A DNA stretch of 64,000 bases from Nonomuraea aurantiaca. GTDB taxonomy: Bacteria; Actinomycetota; Actinomycetes; Streptosporangiales; Streptosporangiaceae. The translations under genes were made by a program, and so were the position numbers. Positions 16,645 through 25,069 of this stretch are shown piece by piece (position 1 is the first letter of the stretch; the number at the start of each line of letters is the position of its first letter). Under the pieces are notes generated by a model. It had not been told where the DNA came from. It was given only the letters and a program-made list of their open reading frames with translations, and made no database searches. The stretch covers positions 180,713 through 244,712 of the forward strand of contig NZ_JAIWNB010000017.1 in NCBI RefSeq assembly GCF_020215705.1, in the 5' to 3' direction.

Positions 16645-18020
16645 TCCCCATGACGCTGGACGAGATCGCGCAGGTCGTCGGCGCGAGCCCGCACGAAGTG
16701 CGCGACCCGCGGGCGCCGGTGACGGCGCCCGCGGCGGTCGACTCCCGCGAGGTGGTGCCCGGCGGCCTGTTCGCCGCGACGGTGGGCGCCCACGTTGACG
16801 GTCACGACTACGCGGCCGCCGCCATCGCGGCCGGCGCCGTCGCCGTGCTGGCCGCGAGGCCCGTCGGCGTGCCCGCCCTGGTGGTCGAGGACGTCCAGCG
16901 CGCGCTCGGCCTGCTGGCCAGGCACCTGCTCGAACACATCAGCCCGACCGTGATCGGCCTGACCGGCTCGGTGGGCAAGACCACGACCAAGGACCTGCTG
17001 GCCCAGCTGCTCGAACGGCACGCCGCGACGGTCGCCACCGACAGGTCGTTCAACAACGAGCTCGGGCTGCCGCTCACCGTGCTGCGTGCCGATGCCACCA
17101 CCCGATACCTGGTGCTGGAAATGGGCGCGGGCCGGAAGGGCGACCTGACGTACCTGACCGGGCTCGCGCCTCCCCAGATCGGGCTGGTGCTCAATGTCGG
17201 CACCGCCCATGTGGAGCGTATGGGAGCCGGGCGGGCCGACGTGGCCGAGGCCAAGGGCGAGCTGGTCGAGGCGCTGCCGGCGGAGGGGTTCGCGCTGCTC
17301 AACGCCGACGACCCGTACGTCATGGGCATGGCCGGCCGTACCAGGGCCCAGATCCTGTTGTACGGCAGGTCGGCGCGGGCGCGGGTGCGAGCGGAAGGCG
17401 TACGGATGGGCGACCGGGCGCGAACCGCGTTCGAGCTGGTGACGCCCTCGGGCCGTGCCCCGGTCGAGCTCGACCTCATAGGCGAGCACCAGGTGAGCAA
17501 CGCCCTGGCCGCCGCCGCGGTCGCCACCGCGCTCGGACTGGGCGTCGCCGAGATCGCCGATGGGCTGAACACCGCACGGCGGCGCTCCGTGGGCCGGCTG
17601 GAGATCGTCGAACGACCTGACGGCATCACCATCGTCGACGACGCCTACAACGCCAACCCCGAATCCATGCGGGCCGGGCTGCGGGCGGTCAAGGCCCTGG
17701 CCGGCTCGCGTCGCACCGTCGCCATACTCGGCGCGATGGGCCAGCAGGGCGACGCCTCCCGCGCCCGGCACGCGGAGATCGGCCGGCTCGTCGCCGACCT
17801 CCGCTTCGACGTGCTGATCACGGTCGGAGCAGGGGATCCGCTCGCGATGGCGCAGGCAGCGCGGTCCTCGAACCAGGTCGGGGCCGTCCACACCGCACAG
17901 GACGTGGCCGGGGCTCTCCAACTGGCCACCGCGCTCCTCGAACCGGGCGACGTGGTGCTCGTCAAGGCCTCCAGCGAGATCGGGCTCGGCGCCTGCGCCC
18001 GTGCGCTGGCCGGCGCCTGA
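16641..18020 (+). CDS. murF: UDP-N-acetylmuramoyl-tripeptide--D-alanyl-D-alanine ligase (MurF)
   Basis: A 459-residue Mur ligase. N-terminal UDP-binding domain with VDSREVVPGGLFAA, central ATPase with P-loop GLTGSVGKTTTKD, the LVLEMGAG strand, and the C-terminal MurF hallmark DDAYNANPESM. It adds D-Ala-D-Ala (from the coupled ligase) to UDP-MurNAc-tripeptide. It lies outside a dcw cluster and next to a racemase, so it may be an additional MurF dedicated to an altered wall state, for example during antibiotic stress or development; that is inference. Confidence 0.92.
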   Translation: MIPMTLDEIAQVVGASPHEVRDPRAPVTAPAAVDSREVVPGGLFAATVGAHVDGHDYAAAAIAAGAVAVLAARPVGVPALVVEDVQRALGLLARHLLEHISPTVIGLTGSVGKTTTKDLLAQLLERHAATVATDRSFNNELGLPLTVLRADATTRYLVLEMGAGRKGDLTYLTGLAPPQIGLVLNVGTAHVERMGAGRADVAEAKGELVEALPAEGFALLNADDPYVMGMAGRTRAQILLYGRSARARVRAEGVRMGDRARTAFELVTPSGRAPVELDLIGEHQVSNALAAAAVATALGLGVAEIADGLNTARRRSVGRLEIVERPDGITIVDDAYNANPESMRAGLRAVKALAGSRRTVAILGAMGQQGDASRARHAEIGRLVADLRFDVLITVGAGDPLAMAQAARSSNQVGAVHTAQDVAGALQLATALLEPGDVVLVKASSEIGLGACARALAGA

Positions 18021-18103
18021 CAGCCGGCTGAACGGCTTTTGGTCCTCTGAATGAGCAGGCACTCGATCTTGCTTGCCCGCACAAGCTGGCGAAACGGAGT
18101 TTC

Positions 18104-18796
18104 ATGCGCACTATCGGTCTTATCGGCGGGCTGAGCTGGGAATCGACGGTGATCTACTACCAGATCATCAACCAGCGGGTACGCGAGCGGCTCGGCGGCA
18201 GCCATTCCGCCGACAGCCTCATCTGGTCGGTCGACTACACCCGTGTCGAGGACCTCATCTTCGCCGACCGCTGGGACGAGGTGAGTACATTGCTGACCGG
18301 TGCGGGCGGGAAACTGGCGGATCTCGGCGCCGAGATCCTGCTCATCTGCAGCAACACCTTCAGCCGGGTGAGCGACGACGTGGAGCGGGCCGTGAGCGTG
18401 CCCGTGCTGCACATCGCCGACACCCTGGGCGCCGAGATCCGCGCCAGGGGCATGCGCAAGGTCGGTCTGCTGGGCACGCGGTTCACCATGGAGGAGCCCT
18501 TCTACCGGGATCGGCTGGCCGCCCACGGCTTCGACGTGGTCGTCCCGCGGCGTGAGCAGCGGGAACTGGTCCATAGCGTGATATTCGACGAACTGGTGCG
18601 CGGGGTGCTCCGGGAATCGTCCAGGGACGCCTACACCCAGATCATCGATGATCTGGCGGACGACGGCGCCGAAGGCGTCATCCTCGGCTGCACGGAGATC
18701 GAGCTGCTGATCAGTGAGAAGGACAGCGCCATCCCGGTGCTGCCGAGCGCTCGGCTGCACGCGGAGGCGGCGGCCGGCTTCGCGCTGGCCGACTGA
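18104..18796 (+). CDS. aspartate/glutamate racemase family protein
   Basis: A 230-residue cofactor-independent racemase. GLIGGLSWEST is the N-terminal signature of the aspartate racemase group; two catalytic Cys positions are visible in LLICSNTFS and VILGCTEIELL. It interconverts L- and D-Asp or Glu, or acts on related acidic amino acids. It is 83 bases after murF on the same strand, so it may be supplied by the same transcript and provide a D-amino acid for the wall. Whether the substrate is Asp or Glu is not visible. Confidence 0.88.
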   Translation: MRTIGLIGGLSWESTVIYYQIINQRVRERLGGSHSADSLIWSVDYTRVEDLIFADRWDEVSTLLTGAGGKLADLGAEILLICSNTFSRVSDDVERAVSVPVLHIADTLGAEIRARGMRKVGLLGTRFTMEEPFYRDRLAAHGFDVVVPRREQRELVHSVIFDELVRGVLRESSRDAYTQIIDDLADDGAEGVILGCTEIELLISEKDSAIPVLPSARLHAEAAAGFALAD

Positions 18797-18826
18797 CACC
18801 GCGGCGCCGGCACGATGTGTGGCGGC

Positions 18827-20866
18827 TCAGGGGGATCGGTACGCCGGTGCGTCGGTGCCGTACAGCTCCCGGTGCCACAGGTCGGCGCAGAGGCGTTCGA
18901 TGCCGGCCGTCAGATGGCGGCGGTAGGTGCTGAAAGGGATGCCGAGTCGTTTCGCCGCCAGTTCCTGGGTGGGCGTGCTGCTGAGGAACGTGACCGACAG
19001 CGCCCGATGGAACTTGACCGAGCGCGGATCCTCACCCAGGCCGTCGATCGCCTGGCGGAGCAGGTCACCCAGTGCCGTGGCCGGGTTCTGCCCGGCTCGC
19101 TCGGCGATCAGCCTGGTGCGCGTCAGCGGGGAAGCGGCCAGCCCGTCCAGCCGCGACAGCTGACGCACCGCCCCGCGTACCGCCTCGGCGAACTCCGCCT
19201 GCGACAGCACCGCCAGCCCCGCCGTCGCGGCACCCGGTCCGCTGGCGGGCCCGTGGCTCATCCGCTCCAGCCACGCCTGCGCCGGCACCGCGCGCCAGTC
19301 ATGAACGAACAGGGTGTACGCGGCATCCCCCAGCCGCGGCTGCTCGGAGCCGGCACGCATCCCGTGATGCGGTAAACGCTCCACCCACGCTTGGTTCGGA
19401 TGCCGTACCGCGACATATGAGCAGGCCATCCGCTCGGCCCGCAGGCAATTGCCGATCACTCGCCACCAGATCAGCTCCATCGCCGGCGAGTCTCCGCGAT
19501 ACGGCGGCAGCATCCATTGCCGGCTGACCGCCACATGCTCACCGGCGCGCAACGGCGCGGTGGCCCGCGCATGCGCCCATGCCGTGGCCACGATGGGATC
19601 CGCCGTCAGCTCCTCCTCATCGAATTCCGCCAACCGCAACCACGCGGAGAGGGCCACGGGCTCGCCGGTTTCGGTCCGCCGGTACAGCCGGAACGCCTCC
19701 GGCTGCCGTTCCGCCCAGAAGGCGGCGCAGCCGGCGGACGCCGCGCCCTCGGCCGCCGTCACCATCCGGAGCAACGCGCCGATGTCCTCCTCCCGCAACG
19801 CCTCTTCCTGGAACTCGTCCTCGTCGTGGCGGCCGTGGAAATCGGCCGGCGCCCCGTTGCCGCGACGCAGGTAGAGCAGTGCCGCCACGGCGCCGAGCAG
19901 GTCCCCGTCGCTTGCCGTGCGCACCCTGTCCGCCAGATGCGCGTGAACGCGCTCGTGCATCGCCGCGTACCCCTTCGGATCCCGCCATCGCAGGTCCGCC
20001 TCCAGCACCTCCCGCACCACGTCATGCGGAGACAACCCGAGACGGCTCGACTCCACGAACGGCAAGCGCCGCAACCACCGGAACAACGTCCCGGCGTCCT
20101 GCGGCAGGACCGCCCGCAGCAGGTCCTCCGTGGTCGTGTACGCGTGCGCGCAGATCTCCAGAGCATGCCGATGCGCCGCCGAAGGCACCTCGCCCACCAG
20201 CTGATCCAGCAACGTGGCCACCACGTCCTGACCCGGCGTCCACCGCCTGCCCTTCACCGCCGAGGCCGCTCCCAGCAGCAGCGCCAGCGGATGACCACCG
20301 GCGAAGGCCGACAGCGGCTCACGCGACTCGGCCGACACCCCGCAGGAGTCCATCAGGGCCAGCGAATCTCCGGCCGGCAGGTCGCCCAGCGGCAGTATCT
20401 CCAGCGCCCCCGCCCATCCCGGATCCGTCCGCCACCGCGGATCGGGCGGGTAGCGCCCGGCGATCACCACCAGCGCCCCCACGGGCACCCGCGGCAGGAA
20501 CCGCTCACGCAGCCAACCCTCCAAGCCCTGCACGCAGTCGAAGGAGTCGACCAGCAGCACCGCCCCCGCATCACGGAACACCGGCTCCGCCTCGGCCTCG
20601 AACGCCCCCGGCGACGGCTCCGGCATGTCCCCGTCCACCATCGACACCGGCCGCCCCGCCACCGCGGCCTCGTGCGCGAACCGCCGCAACAAGGCCGACT
20701 TCCCGATGCCGCCGGGACCGTGCACGTACAGAACGCTGCAGCCGCCGCCGTACAACGCCGCGTGGAAAACCGCGAGCTCTTCCTCCCGCCCCACGAACGC
20801 CATCTCCCGCGCCGCTTGCAGGCGCCATCCCAGCAATCCAGACTTGTTGTCACTCCCCGGCGACAT
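18827..20866 (-). CDS. STAND/AAA-type ATPase regulator with C-terminal HTH
   Basis: A 679-residue protein. Near residue 25 the FVGREEEL entry motif starts an NTPase with P-loop GPGGIGKSALL and Walker B AVLLVDSFD. A large helical region follows, without clear TPRs. The end (about 630-670, TQELAAKRLGIPFSTYRRHLTAGIERL) is a helix-turn-helix. This is a MalT/LuxR-like STAND layout in which ATP hydrolysis controls DNA binding, but the HTH is not the LuxR type. It lies convergent to the racemase gene (30 bases apart). Targets unknown; could also be a defence-type STAND sensor. Confidence 0.75.
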   Translation of the reverse strand: MSPGSDNKSGLLGWRLQAAREMAFVGREEELAVFHAALYGGGCSVLYVHGPGGIGKSALLRRFAHEAAVAGRPVSMVDGDMPEPSPGAFEAEAEPVFRDAGAVLLVDSFDCVQGLEGWLRERFLPRVPVGALVVIAGRYPPDPRWRTDPGWAGALEILPLGDLPAGDSLALMDSCGVSAESREPLSAFAGGHPLALLLGAASAVKGRRWTPGQDVVATLLDQLVGEVPSAAHRHALEICAHAYTTTEDLLRAVLPQDAGTLFRWLRRLPFVESSRLGLSPHDVVREVLEADLRWRDPKGYAAMHERVHAHLADRVRTASDGDLLGAVAALLYLRRGNGAPADFHGRHDEDEFQEEALREEDIGALLRMVTAAEGAASAGCAAFWAERQPEAFRLYRRTETGEPVALSAWLRLAEFDEEELTADPIVATAWAHARATAPLRAGEHVAVSRQWMLPPYRGDSPAMELIWWRVIGNCLRAERMACSYVAVRHPNQAWVERLPHHGMRAGSEQPRLGDAAYTLFVHDWRAVPAQAWLERMSHGPASGPGAATAGLAVLSQAEFAEAVRGAVRQLSRLDGLAASPLTRTRLIAERAGQNPATALGDLLRQAIDGLGEDPRSVKFHRALSVTFLSSTPTQELAAKRLGIPFSTYRRHLTAGIERLCADLWHRELYGTDAPAYRSP

Positions 20867-21137
20867 ACCCCTGACCCCTCTCCGAACGCCCGGTCGATAC
20901 CGCTGCTGGTGGACCCGGACCTGGGCTTACATCTGGGCCCCGTAGGGCGCCGTCGGTGAGGCCGGTGAGGTCCTCGGCGGGGAATCGCAGCCGTAACGCC
21001 CAGCGGCAGGCCCATTCGCGGGCGCGGCCGGGATGGCGGAGGAACGCCGCCGGCAGCAGGAGCACCGCCAGCACCAGCGTGACCGCGGCGAACAGCCGGT
21101 CGCGGGGCCGAGGTGGGATCGTGCGTGGCTCGTTCAT
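20850..21137 (-). CDS. small membrane protein, possibly a truncated gene
   Basis: A 95-residue open frame with one strong membrane helix (LFAAVTLVLAVLLLPAAFL) after a basic N-terminus, then a segment (PAEDLTGLTDGAL) that reads like the start of a larger soluble domain. After that the composition becomes random and runs 17 bases into the STAND gene. It may be the stump of a longer membrane-anchored enzyme; I considered an M15 peptidase but cannot support it. Confidence 0.35.
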   Translation of the reverse strand: MNEPRTIPPRPRDRLFAAVTLVLAVLLLPAAFLRHPGRAREWACRWALRLRFPAEDLTGLTDGALRGPDVSPGPGPPAAVSTGRSERGQGYVAGE

Positions 21138-21448
21138 GTCGAACCAGGATTGGCGCCGAATGTGCGCGCGTTGTCAGCCGTATGTCACCGTTTGTCGACG
21201 GCGGCGACCGCAGGCGCATCGGTGACACAACCATGACACGGCGGGGACACGGGCGGTCGACAGTGGACGGGGCCGGCCGGCGGTCCCGCCCGAGGCCGCG
21301 AACGCCTCGGGCGGGTCGGCAGCGCCGGTGCGGCTCAGCGCTTTGGGCCGATACCAGATGGCGATCCCGGCGCCCATGTGACGCCAAGCCGTCTCCAGTC
21401 AGCTCGCTGACGCGGCCAACTGGCAGGGGTCGGACAGAACGACACCCG
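21138..21448. other. intergenic region with hairpin, no convincing gene
   Basis: Between two minus-strand genes. Apart from the hairpin at 21284-21314, a short coding-like minus-strand stretch around 21300-21377 (GAGIAIWYRPKALSRTG) has no recognised family and no ribosome site. Confidence 0.4.
21284..21314 (-). terminator. GC-rich hairpin, probable terminator
   Basis: CCCGCCCGAGGC (21284-21295) and GCCTCGGGCGGG (21303-21314) form a perfect 12-bp stem with a 7-base loop, downstream of the SDR gene that ends at 21449. No T tract. Confidence 0.6.
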
Positions 21449-22198
21449 TTAGATGTGCACTTCGCCCCCGTCGACGACCAGGTTGGCGCCGAGGAAGAAG
21501 CTGCCCTGGTCGGAAGCGAGGAAAGCCACCACATTGGCGACCTCGTCCGGGCGTCCGATCCTGCCGAGCGGGATCGCTGCGGCGAAATCTGACTTGCTGA
21601 CGGGCGTGTCCTCCGTCCCGACCACGCCGTCGAGCCCAGGTGTGTCGATGGTGCCCGGGGAAATCGCGTTGACCCGGATGTTCCGGTCCTTGAGCTCGTT
21701 GGCCCAGGTCCGGGCGAAGGACCGGATCGCCGCCTTGGAGGCCGCGTACGTGCCGAACGCCGCGACACCGTCACCGGCGCGCACCGAGCTGTTCAGGATC
21801 ACCGACGCGCCGTCGTTGAGCAGCGGCAGCGCCTTCTGCACCGTGAACAAGGTGCCCCGGACGTTGACGCCGAAGGTCTCGTCGAAGTGCCCCTCGGTGA
21901 CCTGCTCCAGCGTCGCGAAGGACGCGGCGGCGGCGTTGGCGAACAGCACGTCCAGGCCCCGGCCCCGAGCCCGGACCGCGGCATAGAGTCGGTCCAAGTC
22001 GGCCAGGTCCGATATGTCCCCCGGCACGGCGGTCACCGCCGCCGGGCCTATGCGCTCCACCGCCGCGTCAAGGACCGCCTTTCGGCGGCCGGTGATGAAT
22101 ACGTGCGCGCCCTCGGCCGCCAGCCGAATGGCGGCGGCCAGGCCGATCCCCGTTCCGCCGCCGGTGACGACGGCGGTCTTGCCTGCCAACTGCCCCAT
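21449..22198 (-). CDS. short-chain dehydrogenase/reductase, TetR-controlled
   Basis: A 249-residue classical SDR. TGGGTGIG cofactor loop, NAAAASF after strand 4, catalytic Ser in ILNSSVRAG, YAASK (Y-x-x-x-K), NAISPGTIDTPG, and a glycine-rich C-terminus (FLGANLVVDGG). ATG at 22198 has GGTGGA upstream. It is divergent from a TetR regulator and its upstream region contains two palindromes (22220-22271). Typical of electrophile- or quinone-induced SDR genes; the substrate is unknown. Confidence 0.92.
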   Translation of the reverse strand: MGQLAGKTAVVTGGGTGIGLAAAIRLAAEGAHVFITGRRKAVLDAAVERIGPAAVTAVPGDISDLADLDRLYAAVRARGRGLDVLFANAAAASFATLEQVTEGHFDETFGVNVRGTLFTVQKALPLLNDGASVILNSSVRAGDGVAAFGTYAASKAAIRSFARTWANELKDRNIRVNAISPGTIDTPGLDGVVGTEDTPVSKSDFAAAIPLGRIGRPDEVANVVAFLASDQGSFFLGANLVVDGGEVHI

Positions 22199-22219
22199 GC
22201 TTCCACCTCTATAGATATC

Positions 22220-22271
22220 TGTACCGATCGGTGCTGAAAGGGAAGATAGCAGTTCAGCACCGTTCGGTACA
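22220..22271. promoter_or_regulatory. paired TetR operators
   Basis: TGTACCGATCGGTGCTGAA (22220-22238) and, inverted, TTCAGCACCGTTCGGTACA (22253-22271) match at 18 of 19 positions. Each arm contains its own palindrome, ACCGATCGGT and ACCGTTCGGT, a common TetR-family operator form. They sit between the divergent SDR and TetR genes. Confidence 0.85.
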
Positions 22272-22279
22272 GAAGAGGT

Positions 22280-22900
22280 ATGATCGATCGCGTGAACACC
22301 CAGGGGAAGGCGCCGATCGGCCGGCCACGCGGCTTCGACGCCGAGAAGGCGCTCGACCAGGCCATGCGTGTATTCTGGGAGCAGGGCTACGAGGGCGCCA
22401 GCCTCACCGACCTGACCAACGCGATGGGCATCAGCCGCACCAGCATGTACGCCGCCTTCGGTAGCAAGGAAGACCTGTTCCACAAGGCCTTGCGGCGTTA
22501 CACCGACGGCCCTGCCGCGTACGTCCCGCGGGCCCTGGAGGAGTCGACGGCGCGGCAAGTGGCCACAGCGTTCCTCAACGGTTCCGTCCGGGCCACCACC
22601 AGTGCCGGCTGTCCCGCCGGCTGCCTCGGCGTCCAAGGTTCCCTGGCGGCGGGCGAGGCCGGTCGCAGCGCCCGGGATACGCTGGCGGCCTGGCGCGACA
22701 ACGGCATCTCGCTCCTACGGGAGCGCTTCCGGCGGGCCGTCGAGGAGGGCGACCTTCCCGCGGGGACCGATCCCGGCCTGCTCGCCCGATACCTCATGGC
22801 CGTGGCCAACGGCATCGCCGTTCAGGCCGCCGGTGGCGCCACCCGCGACGACCTGCACATGGTGGCCGACATGGCCCTGCGGCACTGGCCGCCCACCTGA
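22280..22900 (+). CDS. TetR-family repressor
   Basis: A 206-residue TetR regulator. HTH at about 20-65 (ALDQAMRVFWEQGYEGASLTDLT, ISRTSMYAAFGSKEDLF). The C-terminal half contains GCPAGCLGVQG, seen in the AcuR/YxaF-like branch whose paired cysteines may sense reactive compounds. ATG at 22280 or GTG at 22292 could be the start. Divergent from the SDR; probably represses both through the 22220-22271 sites. Confidence 0.92.
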   Translation: MIDRVNTQGKAPIGRPRGFDAEKALDQAMRVFWEQGYEGASLTDLTNAMGISRTSMYAAFGSKEDLFHKALRRYTDGPAAYVPRALEESTARQVATAFLNGSVRATTSAGCPAGCLGVQGSLAAGEAGRSARDTLAAWRDNGISLLRERFRRAVEEGDLPAGTDPGLLARYLMAVANGIAVQAAGGATRDDLHMVADMALRHWPPT

Positions 22901-22946
22901 TACGAACAACTCCTGGACTCGTTACCGGCCCGCTGGTGCCTGGCGG

Positions 22947-24143
22947 TCAGGATGGCTGGACTTCGTCGAAGAGGGCGAGGGCTTCGGTGGGGTCCGGGCT
23001 CACGAGGCGCTCCAGACCGGCCTTCGTCATCTCCGCGAACCTGCCGGCCCGTACCCACATCTGTTCCTCGAAGGCGCGGACGGCCTTGTCCAGATCGCCG
23101 GGGCCGGGGGCGGCGGCGATGGACTCGGCGAGTTCGGCGCCTTCCAGCATCGCGAGGTTCGCGCCCACCCCCAAGGGAGGCATCAGGTGGGCGGCGTCGC
23201 CCAGTAGCGTCACCCCGGGGACGTGGGCCCAGGTATGGGACACGGGCAGAACGTAGAGGGGGCGGTGGACGAAAGCGGTGCCGTGGCGGAGCAGGTCGAG
23301 GACGGGAGCGGCCCAGCCGTCGAACAGGGCCAGCAGGCTCGATCGCATGGCCTCGACGTCGGCCAGGTCCAGGCCCGCGTCCAGGTCCGCCTCCATGTCT
23401 GCGTCCATGTCCGCGCCCCGGTCCAGGCCCATATGCCGGTCCGGGTTCGTGTGCCAGTCCAGCGGCGCGCGGAACTTGGCGTACACCTTGACGTGGCCGC
23501 CGCTGTTGCGCTGGGCGACCAGGGAGCGGTTCGCGCCGTACACGGCCATGGAACCGTCGCCGATCAGCCGGGCGAGGTCGGGGTGGCGGGTGTCGACGTC
23601 GTCCAGGGAGGTCTCGATCGAGGTGACGCCGGTGTAGTGCGGCGTCACGGACGAGAGCGCCGGGCGGACCCGGGACCAGGCGCCGTCCGCGCCGACCACG
23701 AGGTCGAACGTCTCCTGTCGTCCGTCCGCGAAACGGACCAGCGCGCCATCCGGGGTCCCCGGCACCACCTCCGTCACGCCCCGCCCCCACTGAACGTCCA
23801 GGGGGCCGAGCAGCAGGTCACGGAGTTGCCCGCGGTCGATCTCGGGATTGGCCCGTTCATCCGGACGGGGTTGCCAGTCACGCAGGACGGTCCCGTCCGT
23901 GTCCAGGATGCGCATGGCCTGCCCCTCGGGACGGGACAGGGCCTGGAAGTCCGCCAGCAGCCCCGCCTTGTCCAGCGCGACCTGGCCCAGCCCTTCGTGC
24001 AGGTCCAGCGTGCCGCCCGGGGGGCGTGCGTCGGGGGCGGGATCACGTTCGAGGATGGTGACGGGGTGATCGTGGCGGTGCAGGACGCGGGCGAAGGTAA
24101 GGCCGGCGGGGCCGCCCCCAATCACCGCGATACGGTGTCTCAT
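22947..24143 (-). CDS. FAD-dependent monooxygenase, TetX-like
   Basis: A 398-residue class A flavoprotein hydroxylase. N-terminal Rossmann motif GGGPAGL with the acidic ILERDPAP, DG motif LVVGADGAWSRVR, and GDAAHLMPPLGVGAN for the flavin ribityl. Close in plan to TetX, which hydroxylates tetracyclines, and to related enzymes acting on aromatic compounds. About residues 230-260 contain a low-complexity Asp/Met/Ala insert (DRGADMDADMEADLDAGL). Divergent from a TetR regulator, which suggests induction by its own substrate. Antibiotic inactivation is possible but not shown. Confidence 0.88.
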   Translation of the reverse strand: MRHRIAVIGGGPAGLTFARVLHRHDHPVTILERDPAPDARPPGGTLDLHEGLGQVALDKAGLLADFQALSRPEGQAMRILDTDGTVLRDWQPRPDERANPEIDRGQLRDLLLGPLDVQWGRGVTEVVPGTPDGALVRFADGRQETFDLVVGADGAWSRVRPALSSVTPHYTGVTSIETSLDDVDTRHPDLARLIGDGSMAVYGANRSLVAQRNSGGHVKVYAKFRAPLDWHTNPDRHMGLDRGADMDADMEADLDAGLDLADVEAMRSSLLALFDGWAAPVLDLLRHGTAFVHRPLYVLPVSHTWAHVPGVTLLGDAAHLMPPLGVGANLAMLEGAELAESIAAAPGPGDLDKAVRAFEEQMWVRAGRFAEMTKAGLERLVSPDPTEALALFDEVQPS

Positions 24144-24149
24144 GTCGAT

Positions 24150-24176
24150 ATACTGTATTTGACTTATACGCTGTAT
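24150..24176. promoter_or_regulatory. probable TetR operator between monooxygenase and regulator
   Basis: ATAC-T-GTAT (24150-24158) and ATAC-GCT-GTAT (24166-24176) are two palindromes in the 53-base, AT-rich spacer between the divergent start codons. A third ACAGTAC-like element follows at about 24180. Confidence 0.6.
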
Positions 24177-24196
24177 CGCAACAGTACGATGTAACC

Positions 24197-24889
24197 ATGA
24201 CTGTGTGGGATCGGCCGGAGCCGCCGACTCGCCCCGCGCCGCTCGACCGGGAGCGCATCGTGGCCGCCGCCATCGCGCTGGCCGACGAGGGCGGGCTGGA
24301 GGCGGTGTCGTTGCGCAAGGTCGCCGCCCGGCTGGACGTCGGCCCGATGCGGTTGTACGGGTACATCTCCACCAAGGAGGAGCTGTTCGACCTCATGGTG
24401 GACGAGGTCCACGCCGAGATCCTCCCCGAGGAGCGGCCCGGTGACTGGCGGGAGGCGCTGCGCACCCACGCCCACCGCACCCGCGAGGCCGCCCTCCGTC
24501 ACCAATGGCTGGCCGACCTGCTCGGCGGCCGTCCGGCCCTGGGCCCGAACGCCCTCGCCGTGGCCGAGGCCACGCTGGCCGCCCTCGACGGCCTCGCCGA
24601 CGTCGACACCGTCATGCGCGCCGTGGAGACTGTCAGCGCCTACTTCACCGGCGCCATCAGGCGCGAGATCGCGAATCTGCGGGCCGAGCGCGCCACGGGC
24701 CTGTCCAAGCGCGATTGGCAGCGCGCCTCCGGCCCGCGGCTGAGGAGGATACTGGACACGGGCCGCTTCCCGGCGCTGGCCAAGGCCGTGTACGACGGCA
24801 CGGAGGTGGACGCCGAGACGTCCTTCGCGACCGGCCTGGACTGGGTCCTCGACGCCGTGGCCGCCAAACTCACCCGGCCGCTGGCGTGA
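24197..24889 (+). CDS. TetR-family regulator (TetR_C group)
   Basis: A 230-residue regulator with HTH at about 25-70 (IVAAAIALADEGGLEAVSL, LDVGPMRLYGYISTKEEL) and a TetR C-terminal domain of the tetracycline-repressor class (ALRTHAHRTREAALRH to FATGLDWVLDAV). Divergent from the TetX-like monooxygenase, in the same arrangement as many drug-sensing pairs. ATG at 24197 is the only start consistent with the short spacer. Confidence 0.92.
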   Translation: MTVWDRPEPPTRPAPLDRERIVAAAIALADEGGLEAVSLRKVAARLDVGPMRLYGYISTKEELFDLMVDEVHAEILPEERPGDWREALRTHAHRTREAALRHQWLADLLGGRPALGPNALAVAEATLAALDGLADVDTVMRAVETVSAYFTGAIRREIANLRAERATGLSKRDWQRASGPRLRRILDTGRFPALAKAVYDGTEVDAETSFATGLDWVLDAVAAKLTRPLA

Positions 24890-25066
24890 CGCTCGGGCGA
24901 ACGTGACCTCAACCCCTCCGGCGTGGCCTTCCACACCGGCCGCTGGTACGTCGTCGGCCACGACCACCTGCGGACCTTCCGCATCGAGCGCGTCGCCTCC
25001 GTCGCCCCCCGAGCCGACAGCTTCACCGCCCCCGACGGCTTCGACCCCGTCGCCCACCTGACCTCG
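24890..25066 (+). pseudogene. remnant of a WYL-domain (YafY-like) regulator
   Basis: Directly after the TetR stop and in the same frame, an open stretch encodes RDLNPSGVAFHTGRWYVVGH, then LRTFRIERVASV and FDPVAHL. This is the end of a WYL domain as found in YafY-type regulators. The HTH and first part of the WYL domain are missing and there is no start codon with a ribosome site. It is a broken 3' end. Confidence 0.75.
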
Positions 25067-25069
25067 ACG

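Noticed and set aside
20850..21137. VanY/M15-type peptidase stump
   Set aside because: Only a membrane helix and a short following segment are present; no metal-binding motif, so the family cannot be supported.
21174..21377. Minus-strand short frame GAGIAIWYRPKALSRTG
   Set aside because: Coding-like for about 30 residues only and overlapping a hairpin; no start signal or family.
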